DNA of 64,000 nucleotides, taken from NCBI GenBank assembly GCA_005281725.1, contig SSBO01000012.1:6327177-6391176 (forward strand). Reading direction: 5' to 3'. This DNA is from Wuchereria bancrofti. Lineage: Eukaryota; Nematoda; Chromadorea; Rhabditida; Onchocercidae. The notes under the pieces are model-generated. The model did no database searches, was not told where the DNA came from, and was given only the letters and a program-made list of their open reading frames with translations. Shown here one piece after another: positions 1-10,879 of this stretch. The number at the start of each line of letters is the position of its first letter. Within the stretch, counting starts at the first letter, position 1. Position numbers and translations under genes: made by a program.

Positions 1-42
1 AAGACCACATGTTCAGAGCAACTAAACAAGACTTCCTGCTGA

Positions 43-267
43 TCACTGCCTCTTAGCCCTTCTTAGTTCCACATTCGACGGTGCACTGATGCACTCGCTG
101 ACGTTGTCATTCAAGCGCAGCACACCCTTAAATTCAGTCCGTATGAGTGGATTGGCAGTAGCACCCTGAAAATAGTGATATGGAGACTGCCGAATTTCAC
201 CGCTAACATTCGCGAAAACATTTCGCTCCTTTTCAGTCGTGTAAGTTTCCGCACATAAAACTCCCAA
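43..267 (-). CDS. Candidate exon or small ORF, unknown product
   Basis: An ATG-initiated 74-codon ORF reads leftward in a patch that is visibly less AT-rich than its surroundings. The protein is mixed and polar, with no membrane segment, and ends in a basic ELRRAKRQ. A good acceptor-like sequence (TATTTTCAG) lies inside the ORF just before GATANPLIRTEF, so the real exon could be only the distal half. I do not recognise the family. It lies at the window edge, so flanking exons may be missing. It may also be a chance ORF or old transposon sequence. Confidence 0.25.
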   Translation of the reverse strand: MGVLCAETYTTEKERNVFANVSGEIRQSPYHYFQGATANPLIRTEFKGVLRLNDNVSECISAPSNVELRRAKRQ

Positions 268-2545
268 CTTCTGAAAGTAATTCAGCGATAAGTGCGGTCA
301 GAGATACACACGCACATATACACACAGACGCACGCAAGCAGAAACGTATATATAATTTCCTACGGTCATTCAATCATACTATCGTATTGCCGTTCATCCA
401 TTCTAAAAGACCACCAGGAAAGCCAGACCACACACGAAGTTCTGTTGCGTCAAGACAACACCTCGCCAGCACGCAGCATCTTGGTGACTGTGAAATATTT
501 GCGTGATCACACATGGCTAACTAATGTAAGTGCTTGTTCAGAGTTTATGCTGCGAATTTCGGATGACGTGAACTTTGAAATAAATTATAATATAATGTAA
601 AAATTAATCGTTCACGATGAGTCATCCAACTAATTTCTCACTCCTCATTTAGCCAATTTCTCGTGCCCTTTATCTTGAATCTAACTAGATCTCCATCTTT
701 ATCCATAATGGTTAAAACACCGGAAACCAATACACATACAAATATTTTTGGTCATTTAGTCAACCGTATCAGATATTTCTTGACATAGCTTTTTCTTTGT
801 TCACATAGCTATCATTGTATCCGACCGGATACGTCAAAATATTGCAACTAATCTCACTTTGACAAGCATATATACGTTATGCAAACACAAGCAATGTACT
901 TCAAAGACTTTTAATTCCACTGCCTCCTCGTTTATTCTGTCACGACTATATGATTTCACTGCTGACAACTGCCTGAAGCAGCTTATTCAAGGATCAGAAG
1001 ATGAAGAATCTCTTCATTAAAAAATCCAGCCGAAACTTCCAAAAGCAATATATTCTCCACAGTGTACGCATGTTTGACGTATGAATAAATTCAAATTTGA
1101 GTTGTAGGAAAGCTGCTGTAAAGTACCCTGAATCCGAATGTTTTCTCAATTTGTGAAGTTGAGTTCACTGGAACTTGAAGACCATCAATTTCACTTCCAG
1201 TGCAAAGTTATCGCGAAACCCGTGGAAACTCTCAAAAGGACTAGACCTCCTGCTCAGGCAAAAGTCATATGAGTCAGACGGGACTGGTGTCAAGCAGGCA
1301 GACTATTTCAACCAAATAATGACAAGGTACTTTTGTGGACTGAAACTGCCCTAAAATTGCTTCCATAACTTTCAAAATGAGCAGAACTGCAGCACGTGGG
1401 AAATTTACCTCCATATCATACACGTTAAGAATTTGACAGTTCTACAGGTCTGCTCCCTCCATTCTTTTTGCTCCTTTCCTACCTTCATTCTTGCTATACC
1501 TCGCGGCTGCATTTCACTGTTGTATGAACTTTTTCATTCCAAAACTCGGAAACCACTAGTATTTTCGTCTTGCTTAATTACAGAACAGTCAGAGTATCCT
1601 TTATTACATAAGTCATTTTTGAGACCACACCAAATTTTCCTAGCAATAGATAGTCTTTATTGAAATCTTTATTTCATTAGATATGACAAAAAACATAGTT
1701 GAAAACCATATTTCCATGTACAATGTACTTAAAAATTAACGCGGGATAGTCTATCAACAAGACAGAAATATTTCTTCACAGAAATGCATGTTTTACATTG
1801 ATGCATCAAATGGTAGCGCAATGTTGGAAAATTAAGTCGTTTCCCGCGAAAAAGAAAGAACTTTGTAGTTCGACAATTATTAACTTTCCATTGATGTCGA
1901 CGAACTTTCCCTTGAACTGCTTTTTCTCACCATTTCCTCCAAGTCATGATTGACTTAAAACTTACTCTGATCGAACATTCATGGCAAATGAGGACTTCAC
2001 CTCACACAAAGTACCCGCAGAGAAAATACAAGTAGCTATCGAAGAATTACTGATCAGTACAATGTGCAAGCATTCACGCCTTTCAGGAGCACTGAAAGTG
2101 ATATGCAAATCTGACAACAGCAGTGCAGAATGATACGGACTGTCAGCTATTATTGATTTGTAATAAATACTACTGCGCCTTAATCATTTGTGACGGTCCT
2201 ACCACCCTTAGCTAGTACCCATTGAGATTTCACATGGTTCGTAGGTTCCCAGCCGAGTTGCAAAATATACCGTTGAAGTGTCGGTGAGGTTGCAGTGTGG
2301 AGGTTCTTGGTTTCAAGAACTTCGAACTCTTTTGCATTCTAGTGTTGCAAAAGTAATCAGTTTATATGGATTTGTGGATAGATATAGAGATGCAAATTTG
2401 TATTGTGAGGTCCGTATATTTTTTGATTCCTGTAATTTTGCTAATAGTAAAAGTGGGAACCAAATAGTTCATAGCTAATCATTACCGTTTTAGGTTGAGT
2501 TGCTGATCTTGTTGATATATAAAAATTTGAAATACGACTTCGAAA
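268..2545. other. Gene-poor left flank
   Basis: No ORF here has convincing protein composition together with splice signals. The ORFs that exist are short and AT-driven. The stretch probably holds the promoter and 5' flank of the pyrroline-5-carboxylate reductase gene that follows, but I see no specific element that I can name. Confidence 0.4.
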
Positions 2546-2671
2546 ATGGGTGTAAGTGCTTCAGATATTTACAGCTTACTCTTACTATTGGCCAAAATTG
2601 AGTCTTTATTCTGCATTTACAGATAATATTGAAGTGTTCAGGAAGATTTTGGGACTATCAAGAATGGCTCT

Positions 2672-5600
2672 ATGAATTTGCGGCAGTTATTTAAAAACAC
2701 TGATTTGGAACCAAAGCTGACTTTTATCGGTGGCGGTAAGATGGTAGCCGCTCTCATCCGTGGTTTTGAATCTGCTGGTGAGTTGCATCTAACTCGATTT
2801 TAATCTACAATGTTGATGAAAGGTGAAGTACCACATGGCTATTATAGGCTCAATATTCTGCCCTTATCTTTTAAACCTGATTTATGTAATAATCAGATCA
2901 AATCAGCGAAATAATCACGTTTTCTTTTCCCCAGTATTCGATTTTGTTTTGTTGCTATTATAGAGTAGGCATAATCGATTAAAGAAGTTTGCTTGTAATT
3001 GTGCAGGCAAGTATTTGATATGCAGAGAGTTACATGTTATTCAGGTCTCATAACTAAGGATGACATTGCTCTCAGTGTTAAAACAGCATCATCCGCACAG
3101 CGATGGAAGGTATATGTTCAGTTAGTACATTTTATTGTGGATCTGTTTGCTATAATTCTTGTTTAAAGTAACTTTTTATTATAAATATAAACGTTGGACT
3201 GAGGAACTCAAATTGCAGCAGCTGGGATATGTAAATGTGTACACGTCCAATAATGATCTAATGCGGGTTCATGGTCAAGGTATGTATTGCGTAATTTACT
3301 AGCAATCATAATATCATTAGCGGTTTCTACAGTCATTTGGTAGTGACTAGTGTGGTTTATGAAGTTAAGACCCATTTCATAGTACATACGTAATATATAT
3401 TACGTACGCTGTAATGTATATTCTTATCTACTAGATTTCTTTCTACTCAGATTAATAAGTGAAGCCTTTAGTACAAGGTATTTGGTCCGAATAAATGAGA
3501 AGGTTCCGTAATGGTGATTTAAATAACGTCATTGATTCTATTTATGTGCATTTTTTCATGGAATTAATTCTCGTAAAAATTATTAAACATTGGGATTTCA
3601 TCGTGATCATCTGTAAATTTTTGCTGTTTTACTTCTGCTTTTTTTTGCACGGTTTTGTCATCGCATTTTACTTAGTCCTGCACTTAGTGTTTGGAATTGG
3701 AGGATCTTGATAGTGGTCATCAGAATAATTGAAATACTATGATTTTCAGGAATTGTTTTTTTGTCTGTAAAACCAGAGATTTACACAGCAGTACTGGAGG
3801 AGTTGAACAATAAGGCATTTACAAACACCCCATTAATTGTCTCTATCATGGGTGGAGTTGATGTGAAGACATTGGAGAGAGAGGTATGTTTTCTTGAAGT
3901 TGCTTTAAAAATTTACTGTTATTCTATGGTTTTTAGTACTGAAATTTTTTGGTAGGTTCTTTTGTGATATTGAGGCGGATCTGCGGAACCCTCAAATTAA
4001 AACAGTTCTAATTTGAACACGCAAAGAAGATGAATAATTTTTCAAAATATAATGATTAGAGACAAAATGAAAAGGTCAAAAAACTTTTTTTTTTTTAATG
4101 TGATATAACGATCACAAATAATCTCCGTTCTCTGCAACTGGAAGAAACGTGTCTATCTTTCTTCAGCGTGTTTTAATGAGGTGTTTGTAATCGCTTAACA
4201 ATTTTAATTTAAGGTTGCGGTGAAAGGTTATATCTCAAAGCGTGGATTGGTGCGTCTGATGCCCAATCTTCCAGTTACTATTTGTTCTGGAGCATCGATC
4301 ATGTGCTGTAGCGCATACTTGCAGCAGAACAAAGTTCTGAATATCACTTTTTTTTTCTCTCTTTCTTAGCGATCTTGTTGAAATATGATCCTCTAAAATG
4401 CGTAAATTAAGAGAGAAATGGAATGAGTTTAAAGTACAGTGATGTCAAAAGGTTTGTGATATCAAGTTTCGGTTGTTATATTAGTAGCTCTTTTGTAGAT
4501 TGATTTAATGAAGTGTGTCATGCAACATGTCGGTATTTGTTTGGTGATCAGTGAAAAATCATTTGATGCGGCTACAGCAGTTGCAGGATGTGGACCAGCT
4601 TTTGTTAGTTTTGATGTCGCTTATTTGAAAATCTTTCCTTTCGACATGCCCTGCTTTTGTTGCTTCATTGTTCTGGTCCACATCCCGATCCTTAGTTCGA
4701 ATTAAAAATTTTCATCACATATGTTCATCACATATTTCAGGTGTTCATGGCAATTGAAGCACTATCAGATGGAGGCGTCCTTGGTGGTGTTGATCGTACA
4801 ACTTCAATGAAATTAGCTGCTCAAACTGTTATGGTAAACTTCTTGAGATATTTCTCTTATTTTCGTTTTTGCATGTGTTTGCAAATTAACAGGAAAAGCT
4901 ATTTGCACTCAAGAGTTGGTATAGCGTGGACGTTTATTATTCCCTATTATTCTGATGGAATATGATGTCAGGCTTAGTAGCATTGAATAATTAATTTATT
5001 TCCACTTTTATTTAGCATACAGATTTAGTCCTTCAGATGTATAATGTACAGTATCCAACGCATTACATTTACATTCATTATTTTCGGTGTAACGCTGACA
5101 CAGTTTAATTTATAACATTAAACAACAAACATTTTTCGTTACAGCTTGTAAATAATGTTTACATATTGATGTGTCGAGAATGTGCGAATATCATACGTGT
5201 ATATTTTGTGTATCCGTTGAAAATTTGCACCCTAATATCAGTTATTACTAGTATATGGCAAAACGCTGACATATGTAAACAAAACATACCTATGAAATGT
5301 GTTGGTTAAACAAAAACTTGATTACAATAGGGTAGGCCTGATGATAATTTCCTAAAAGATTTCTAACGAAAAATATTTGTTTGAGTTTTATTTCTCAAGT
5401 TTTGGAGATGTGGAATTTGGTTCCAGATGATACGGTTCGGAACGGTTCAAAAGAGAAGATCGTAGGGTTTTATACTGATCAGTTATTTATGAGCTTGAAA
5501 GGTTCTGAAGAGAGATGAGAAGACCCGAAGAAGTGCAAAACACTTGATACACATAAAAATAGTAAATAGAAAAATGTTGATTAACATAAACGTCTTATGT

Positions 5601-5984
5601 ATAATCATATATATATATATAATTTACAATTTATATTTAGTTATTTTTATCCGTCTTTGTGACAAATCTGAGTTTGAATTTTAGTGTAAACTGTAAAGTC
5701 CTTTATTTGTACTTGCGCAGCTTTATTGCAGGGTGCGGCAAGAATGATTTTAGAAGTGAGTCAACATCCGGCTACTCTAAAAGATGACGTTTGTTCTGCC
5801 GGTGGTAGTACGATATATGGAGTGAAGGAATTAGAAAAAAATGGTTCTTACTGTTTCCATACAATTTCATTTCATAGGATTGTTTGTTGCTCGAAAGTAC
5901 TTCTTTTCCTTATTTCTAGGTCTTCGCTCGGCATTAATCGAGGCAGTGCATGCTTCAACAAAACGTTGTTCGGGGCAGGTTTAA
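2672..5984 (+). CDS. Pyrroline-5-carboxylate reductase (P5CR), complete, 9 exons
   Basis: Catalyses the last step of proline synthesis: NAD(P)H-dependent reduction of 1-pyrroline-5-carboxylate to proline. Exons: 2672-2777, 3045-3109, 3219-3279, 3750-3883, 4214-4333, 4499-4603, 4741-4833, 5732-5843, 5920-5984. Phases close to 286 aa plus TAA, close to the family's usual 270-320. The N-terminal Rossmann dinucleotide site is TFIGGGKMVAALIRGF (about residues 14-30). Further family landmarks are IVSIMGGV, RLMPNLPV, DAATAVAGCGPAF and SDGGVLGG. The C-terminal P5CR signature runs HPATLKDDVCSAGGSTIYGV (from about residue 240). Start choice is uncertain: an upstream ATGGGT followed by GTAAGT (2546-2551) could splice in frame to 2642, adding 12 residues (MGEDFGTIKNGS). 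The exon 5 donor (GTTCTG) is weak but fits the phase. It resembles animal cytosolic or mitochondrial PYCR; no targeting peptide is obvious. Function is well supported by motifs. Confidence 0.93.
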
Positions 5985-7430
5985 AATTTGGTTTTCAACA
6001 ATAATCGCTCTGAATCCGTAGGATTTACCATATTGTTTCAAAGCAAAAATTACATAGTTAATGTCGATTTGGCGCTTACACTTTTTCGTGCTGTTTTATT
6101 TCATTTACTGTATTTATTTACATACATGTTTATAACTTCATGTAATTGTTAGCTAGGTTTCATCTTATTTGAAGATTTACGTGACTATTCAACAGATGCA
6201 ATAAACAACCTTTTTTCTATTTCCTTTCCATTAGCCTGGTTTGAACTACTGAAGTATTATGCACAACATTTTGTTTCGAATAAAATCTTCGAGTAAATCG
6301 ACATAATGAGGAAAGAAGGGAAAGTTTTGTGTTTTTATCGATGCTCAGTGCATTCGACAATTCTAAATTTTGCGCTTTCCCACTTCCAATTTCTTGTCAC
6401 TAATGTCCAAGTTTATGGTTCCCTTATGTCGCAGTGATTTTCAGTTATCCCAAGTGGCTGTTTTGCTGATGTTGCTAATTGTTTATCACTTAGCTCTCGT
6501 TATCATTTAGATGTCTGTCTCACTTTTACTTATTTTTACAAATACTTTGTGGTATTTTTCGACGTATTTGTATAATTGTATTTATGCCGTTATAGTTGTT
6601 TCTGTTAGAGTAACAATTGAAGTATAAAGTCTGCTTTTAGTTAAATTGTTTTAGTTCTTGAAGCATGATTTAGTTAGATTCAATTTTTTTTTTCTTTTGA
6701 TGGTTCCACTGCGCAGTTATGACGTTGTGTAGAAACTTATTAGTAAATCTCAACTAAAAATTACCAGAACTGGAAGATTAATGCTACCGGCCATGTAATG
6801 ACATGCAAGAGTGGTTTCAGCAAACAGTGGTTGGCAACACTGATAATGCTCAGGGATAAAATTAAATTAAGCATTTCTCAATATCGGTTATCGCTGAATC
6901 GTGGCTGTGCAATTGCATTGTTGTAGGCTGTTCTGCAAACTTTGTCTTTTCTCCAACAAGCGATTGAAATTCAGTTAGGTCAATGACATGACATGATTTC
7001 AGGGCAGTTTAGGTTATTTTATTTTGCTATAAAGTGGGAGTTCTTTTATCTTATATTGCAATTTCTCTGCAAACAGAAGTTTGTATCTGATTGCTACTGT
7101 TTAAGATCACTTTTAATGTGAATTACCAGAAGCGTCCAGAGAAGATGAGTCCCATTTATAACAATTTAAAATTCAAGGCTTTGCATCGTCTTGAGGATTG
7201 AGTTGTTGGTTACCTCTCAACCTAGTAATATTGGTTCTTTCATATCGAAAGGAAGGAATAAATGAAAGAATTGGACATAACACTGTAACCTGTAAACGCA
7301 TAGCAACTCATCCGCATAAGTCGGTGAAATTTGACTAGTTTTACTGAGGATAATTCGGAAAAGTGTGAAGCTCGAACATTTACCAGAATCGATGACCAGT
7401 GCCAACATAGCGTGTTATGTTTTTGCTTTT
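5985..7430. other. Intergenic, nothing supported
   Basis: Downstream of the P5CR stop codon. AT-rich, no exon-like block with splice sites and sensible protein composition. It probably includes the P5CR 3' UTR; I could not assign a single poly(A) signal with confidence. Confidence 0.4.
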
Positions 7431-7436
7431 CTTTCT

Positions 7437-7850
7437 AGATTAGCCAAAAATATCCGCGCATCTGTTCACAGCACCACCCGGACCAGTTAGTCACAAATTA
7501 TTCATCTGCCGGGGAATCTCATCGTTCACTTCATTTGATCCATTTGAAAGAAGCTCCGGTGTTGCTGTATTTCATTTTGCTGGTCCATTTAAAGCGTTTG
7601 TATTACTCTGAATGACTTCCATTCATTAGCATCCTCTCTTCGCTTGTCCCAAAAGTTGCACTGTTTACTTATCTTACTCGCTTATTTCCAGATTTCGTTA
7701 ATCCAACTCATCCAGTCCCTGTACATCGCAGCCGTTGTTACTCGTAAAACACTGCTGGAAAGTCATAAAACTCCCAGTTAAACAAGGAAGTGCACACCCA
7801 GTTACTACCAAGAAAAATAGGAATGAGATAATTAAACGGGAATTATTTCT
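7437..7850 (+). other. Exon-like sequence block, gene unassigned
   Basis: A less AT-rich block begins directly after a good acceptor (pyrimidine-rich tract ending CTTTCTAG at 7436). It is open for 58 codons, starting ISQKYPRICSQHHPDQL, with a possible donor at about 7560. A second open stretch follows an acceptor at about 7691 and ends at a strong donor (CTG then GTATGT) near 7850. In this second stretch more than one frame stays open, so the reading frame is undecided. The frame-0 start would allow splicing from the last P5CR exon (CAG before GTTTAA), but no homology supports that. No family is recognised. Confidence 0.3.
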
Positions 7851-10160
7851 GGTATGTTCCTGTTTGTCTGCATGTATGTCTGTTTATTTGTTTCAATCAA
7901 CACTGTTCGTTAACTAACTCCGCATGAACTATGGCTGTCAACAGATACGTCTTCACATTCACTTGCGCATGTTGGATAAGTTAGTAAAGTCATCGCTGTA
8001 GAATTGCCAAGATGAACTTAACAGGAACTCCTCCTTCCTTGCTGCTGATGTGCTTTGCATATGTTTTATTCCATCAGTTTTATCGATCAAATTATCACAT
8101 CCCACATTTCAACTCATTTTCTGTCCGCAAAATCTTTTTGAGCTGTACAATTTGATGTATCATTAATTGTAAATACCAAAACATTCTTGACATTTGGAAT
8201 TTAAAAGTTCAGGGAGGTAAAATTGAAACCAAACACCAGTATTTCTGCGTATCTACAGATGAGTGTGACTTTTGGTCTTGAATATCTATTAGATTTATAT
8301 TTCGTTCGTAAAATTACGCTTCTGAATTTGATAGGGTTAATGAAAAAACTGTTGCTAAGCAAAATTGTTTGAGAAATACGGATTTGTTTATATGTACCAA
8401 CAATTAATATTTAAAAGAGTGTGCAGTATCATTAAGCAAATAGATATTACTACAGTGAGGAAAGGTGTTCTTTAGTTCCAGGAATAATTCCAACTTTAAG
8501 AACAATAAATGTAACGACGGTTTGAAGACAAGAAGGAAAAGACTAATGAAGAATGCTATGCATAAATGCAGTACCTCGACATGTGTGGTGCACTGAACAA
8601 AGCGCAGATTTCCAGAACTTTTTGTGGTTTTTCCTTTTTTTTTCATATAAATTGAATATATTGCGTTGGTAGAAAGTAGTTCTGGTTTCAAGTCATAAAT
8701 TTTAAATTAGCATAACTAGGCTTGGAACACATCTCTGTTGTCTGAGAATCTAAGAAACTGGATTTATATAAATTTTCAAAAAAAAAAGCAAAGAGTCACA
8801 TTTGATATAATCAAATAAAGAATAAAAAGTGAGCTTCACTGGTAAAATTACTTAATATAGATGGATAGTCGTCATTTTTATTAATAAACTTTATTAATAA
8901 AATGTATATTTTTGCTCTTGAGCTACAAAAATATTTGGTTTAAAAGGTGTCAGAACTTGAAAGTTCTGTTTAACCACGAGGACATTGGAGAAAATGTAGC
9001 CAACAACTCATATAAATGAAGATCAATTATACTTTTCTTCATTAGGTTAAACGTGAAAAGTGTTTTCAACGAGTTAAAGAAAGATATCACGTCACGTCAA
9101 CACGTCAATAAAAAATGTAAACCCATCATGTCAACAAAAAATGTAAACCGATGAATAAACAATTCCAGCAATGTTATCATGCCTGGTTTTATCATCATAT
9201 AAGTGATGTTTAATGAGTTACCTAATTATATCATGTATTCTAGCAGTTCTGGAAGCATAGATTTCCGAAAGATTCCATACTAAGAAGGCTTTCTCGTCAA
9301 CAGTTAACGATTCTAAACATACGTTGGCAATCAAATCTCGAAATAAGAGAGGAGGGATTTATGAAACGGGTGATGCTGCTCCATACTGCTTTACATATTC
9401 TGATTCTGCACTGATAAGTGGTGGAAATACCGTGTAACATTACAGTCGAGAAAATGTGGCAATGAATACATTATTTCATATCAGGGAATGTGAGCTGCAA
9501 TGTCGAAGCTCAGCATGGTACACTTCAAATAGGATTTTAAAATCTGTCTCCTTTTCGTCCTTTCTATCATCTATTTAAAATCTCTATTTAAACTTTCACT
9601 TTTTTCAATGAGGGCACTTCTCTTCAGCCATTTTTCCATACAACAAGTATTGTAGACCAGCATGTACAAGTGCCCTTCACCTATTCATACATCATCATCT
9701 CAGAAACTCTAATTCATTTCACTACTGCATTGCACTTTTTACATCTGTGTTACTTTAAATAGCACCGTTTTCTTTTCCCTTTTTTTTCTATACAGTGTTA
9801 TCATATTTATATCATTTTGTGATTTGTATGTTTTCGAGACATATATGTTCTTTACTTCCAATTTTGTTTTTTAAATTTCTTCAGACCATCGATAATCAGG
9901 ATAGCCTGTGAAATTAACCAAAAAGAGAAAAACATTCCCAATAAAAACTGAGGAAAGACATATAAATGGTGTGTGATTGGTGTTTTGAATAGAAATGTGT
10001 GTTTTTGTAAAATGTTTTTGTTTTACTCTTTTTAGGAAAGAAGGGAGGGAGGAGAGAATGGGAGAGAGTACAATTATTTTTGCCATTAGGAGTTTTGCCG
10101 AAAATTTCATTCTGAACTGTAAACAATGTTTCACATAAGGCACAAACGTTTCATTTCAAA
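7851..10160. other. Intergenic, AT-rich
   Basis: No supported gene. Contains a short imperfect direct repeat: two 21-bp copies of the form GTCAAYAAAAAATGTAAACC at 9104-9124 and 9130-9150, separated by five bases. ORFs on the minus strand near 8404-8691 and 9871-10143 are low-complexity translations of AT-rich DNA. Confidence 0.35.
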
Positions 10161-10166
10161 TGACAG

Positions 10167-10249
10167 GATGGCAAGATTACAATTTCCCTGATAACTCATC
10201 ATTCGGGATATCTTTCCGGTCAATTAGTTCGCCTCCGTCAGCGACATAT
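10167..10249 (+). other. Candidate exon, unknown gene
   Basis: Starts after an AG acceptor (ATGACAG) or at the overlapping ATG at 10161. It encodes WQDYNFPDNSSFGISF followed by RSISSPPSATY and ends exactly at a plausible donor (TAT then GTATGC). Base composition is richer in G+C than the flanks. Serine- and proline-rich composition suggests a disordered tail. The microsatellite begins about 60 bp downstream, inside the presumed intron. No family recognised. Confidence 0.3.
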
Positions 10250-10309
10250 GTATGCATGTGTGTGTGCATAAATCATAAATCTATTTATCATTCTATCTAT
10301 CATTCAACT

Positions 10310-10310
<1 letters not shown>

Positions 10311-10386
<76 letters not shown>

Positions 10387-10446
10387 GTCAGTCAGTCAAT
10401 CAATCAATCAATCTATCTATCTATCTGTCTAATTTATCTATCTATC
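10311..10446 (+). repeat. Tetranucleotide microsatellite (ATCA)n / (TCTA)n
   Basis: A long, nearly pure run of ATCA units, briefly interrupted by GTCA units around 10387-10400, passes into TCTA units. It translates as a spurious NQSINQSI ORF, which should not be annotated as a protein. Length is likely polymorphic between individuals. Confidence 0.97.
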
Positions 10447-10702
10447 CATGATGCAGAACGTTACTTTTATTCACTTTTGGGCTTGTAAGATGGCGTCATA
10501 AATAGTATGAGGCATTGAAAAGCAATTTAAAGAGAACACAGGCAAAAGGCTGATGTAATTTAACTCAAACAGCTGGTCTACATGAGGATGTATATAAAAA
10601 GAATACTTGAAAGATGCACTTCTACCAACCTTTCCCTTCCTTTTTTTTCCAATTATTTAACACGAAGTTCATGAATTTGCATTCAACAAATTAGAATTCT
10701 GA

Positions 10703-10879
10703 GTCAAAAATCGCTATAAATACTATCGACGAACGAAGTCGGAGGGCGTTCCGCAGCTTCCCATCATTGAAACCACCAATCCATCTGAGAGAGTACAATC
10801 TTCCTCCCAAAACCTGAAGTTTGCTTTTTCTCACAGTCATATAGATTTAATCAGCGGTGATTTAACTCATCCATTATGA
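10703..10879 (+). other. Candidate exon(s), unknown gene
   Basis: A 58-codon stretch with no ATG but with coding-like composition (KNRYKYYRRTKSEGVPQLPI and onward) lies in a GC-richer island. A second frame over the same bases is also open, giving TIDERSRRAFRSFPSLKPPI and ending in TGA. If the exon at 10167-10249 is real, the second frame joins it in phase through the weak AG at about 10702. I cannot choose between frames and do not recognise either product. Confidence 0.25.

Noticed and set aside
10160..10432. 90-codon ORF with repeated NQSI units
   Set aside because: The repeated part is only the (ATCA)n microsatellite read in frame. Only the first 28 or so codons look coding, and these end at a splice donor.
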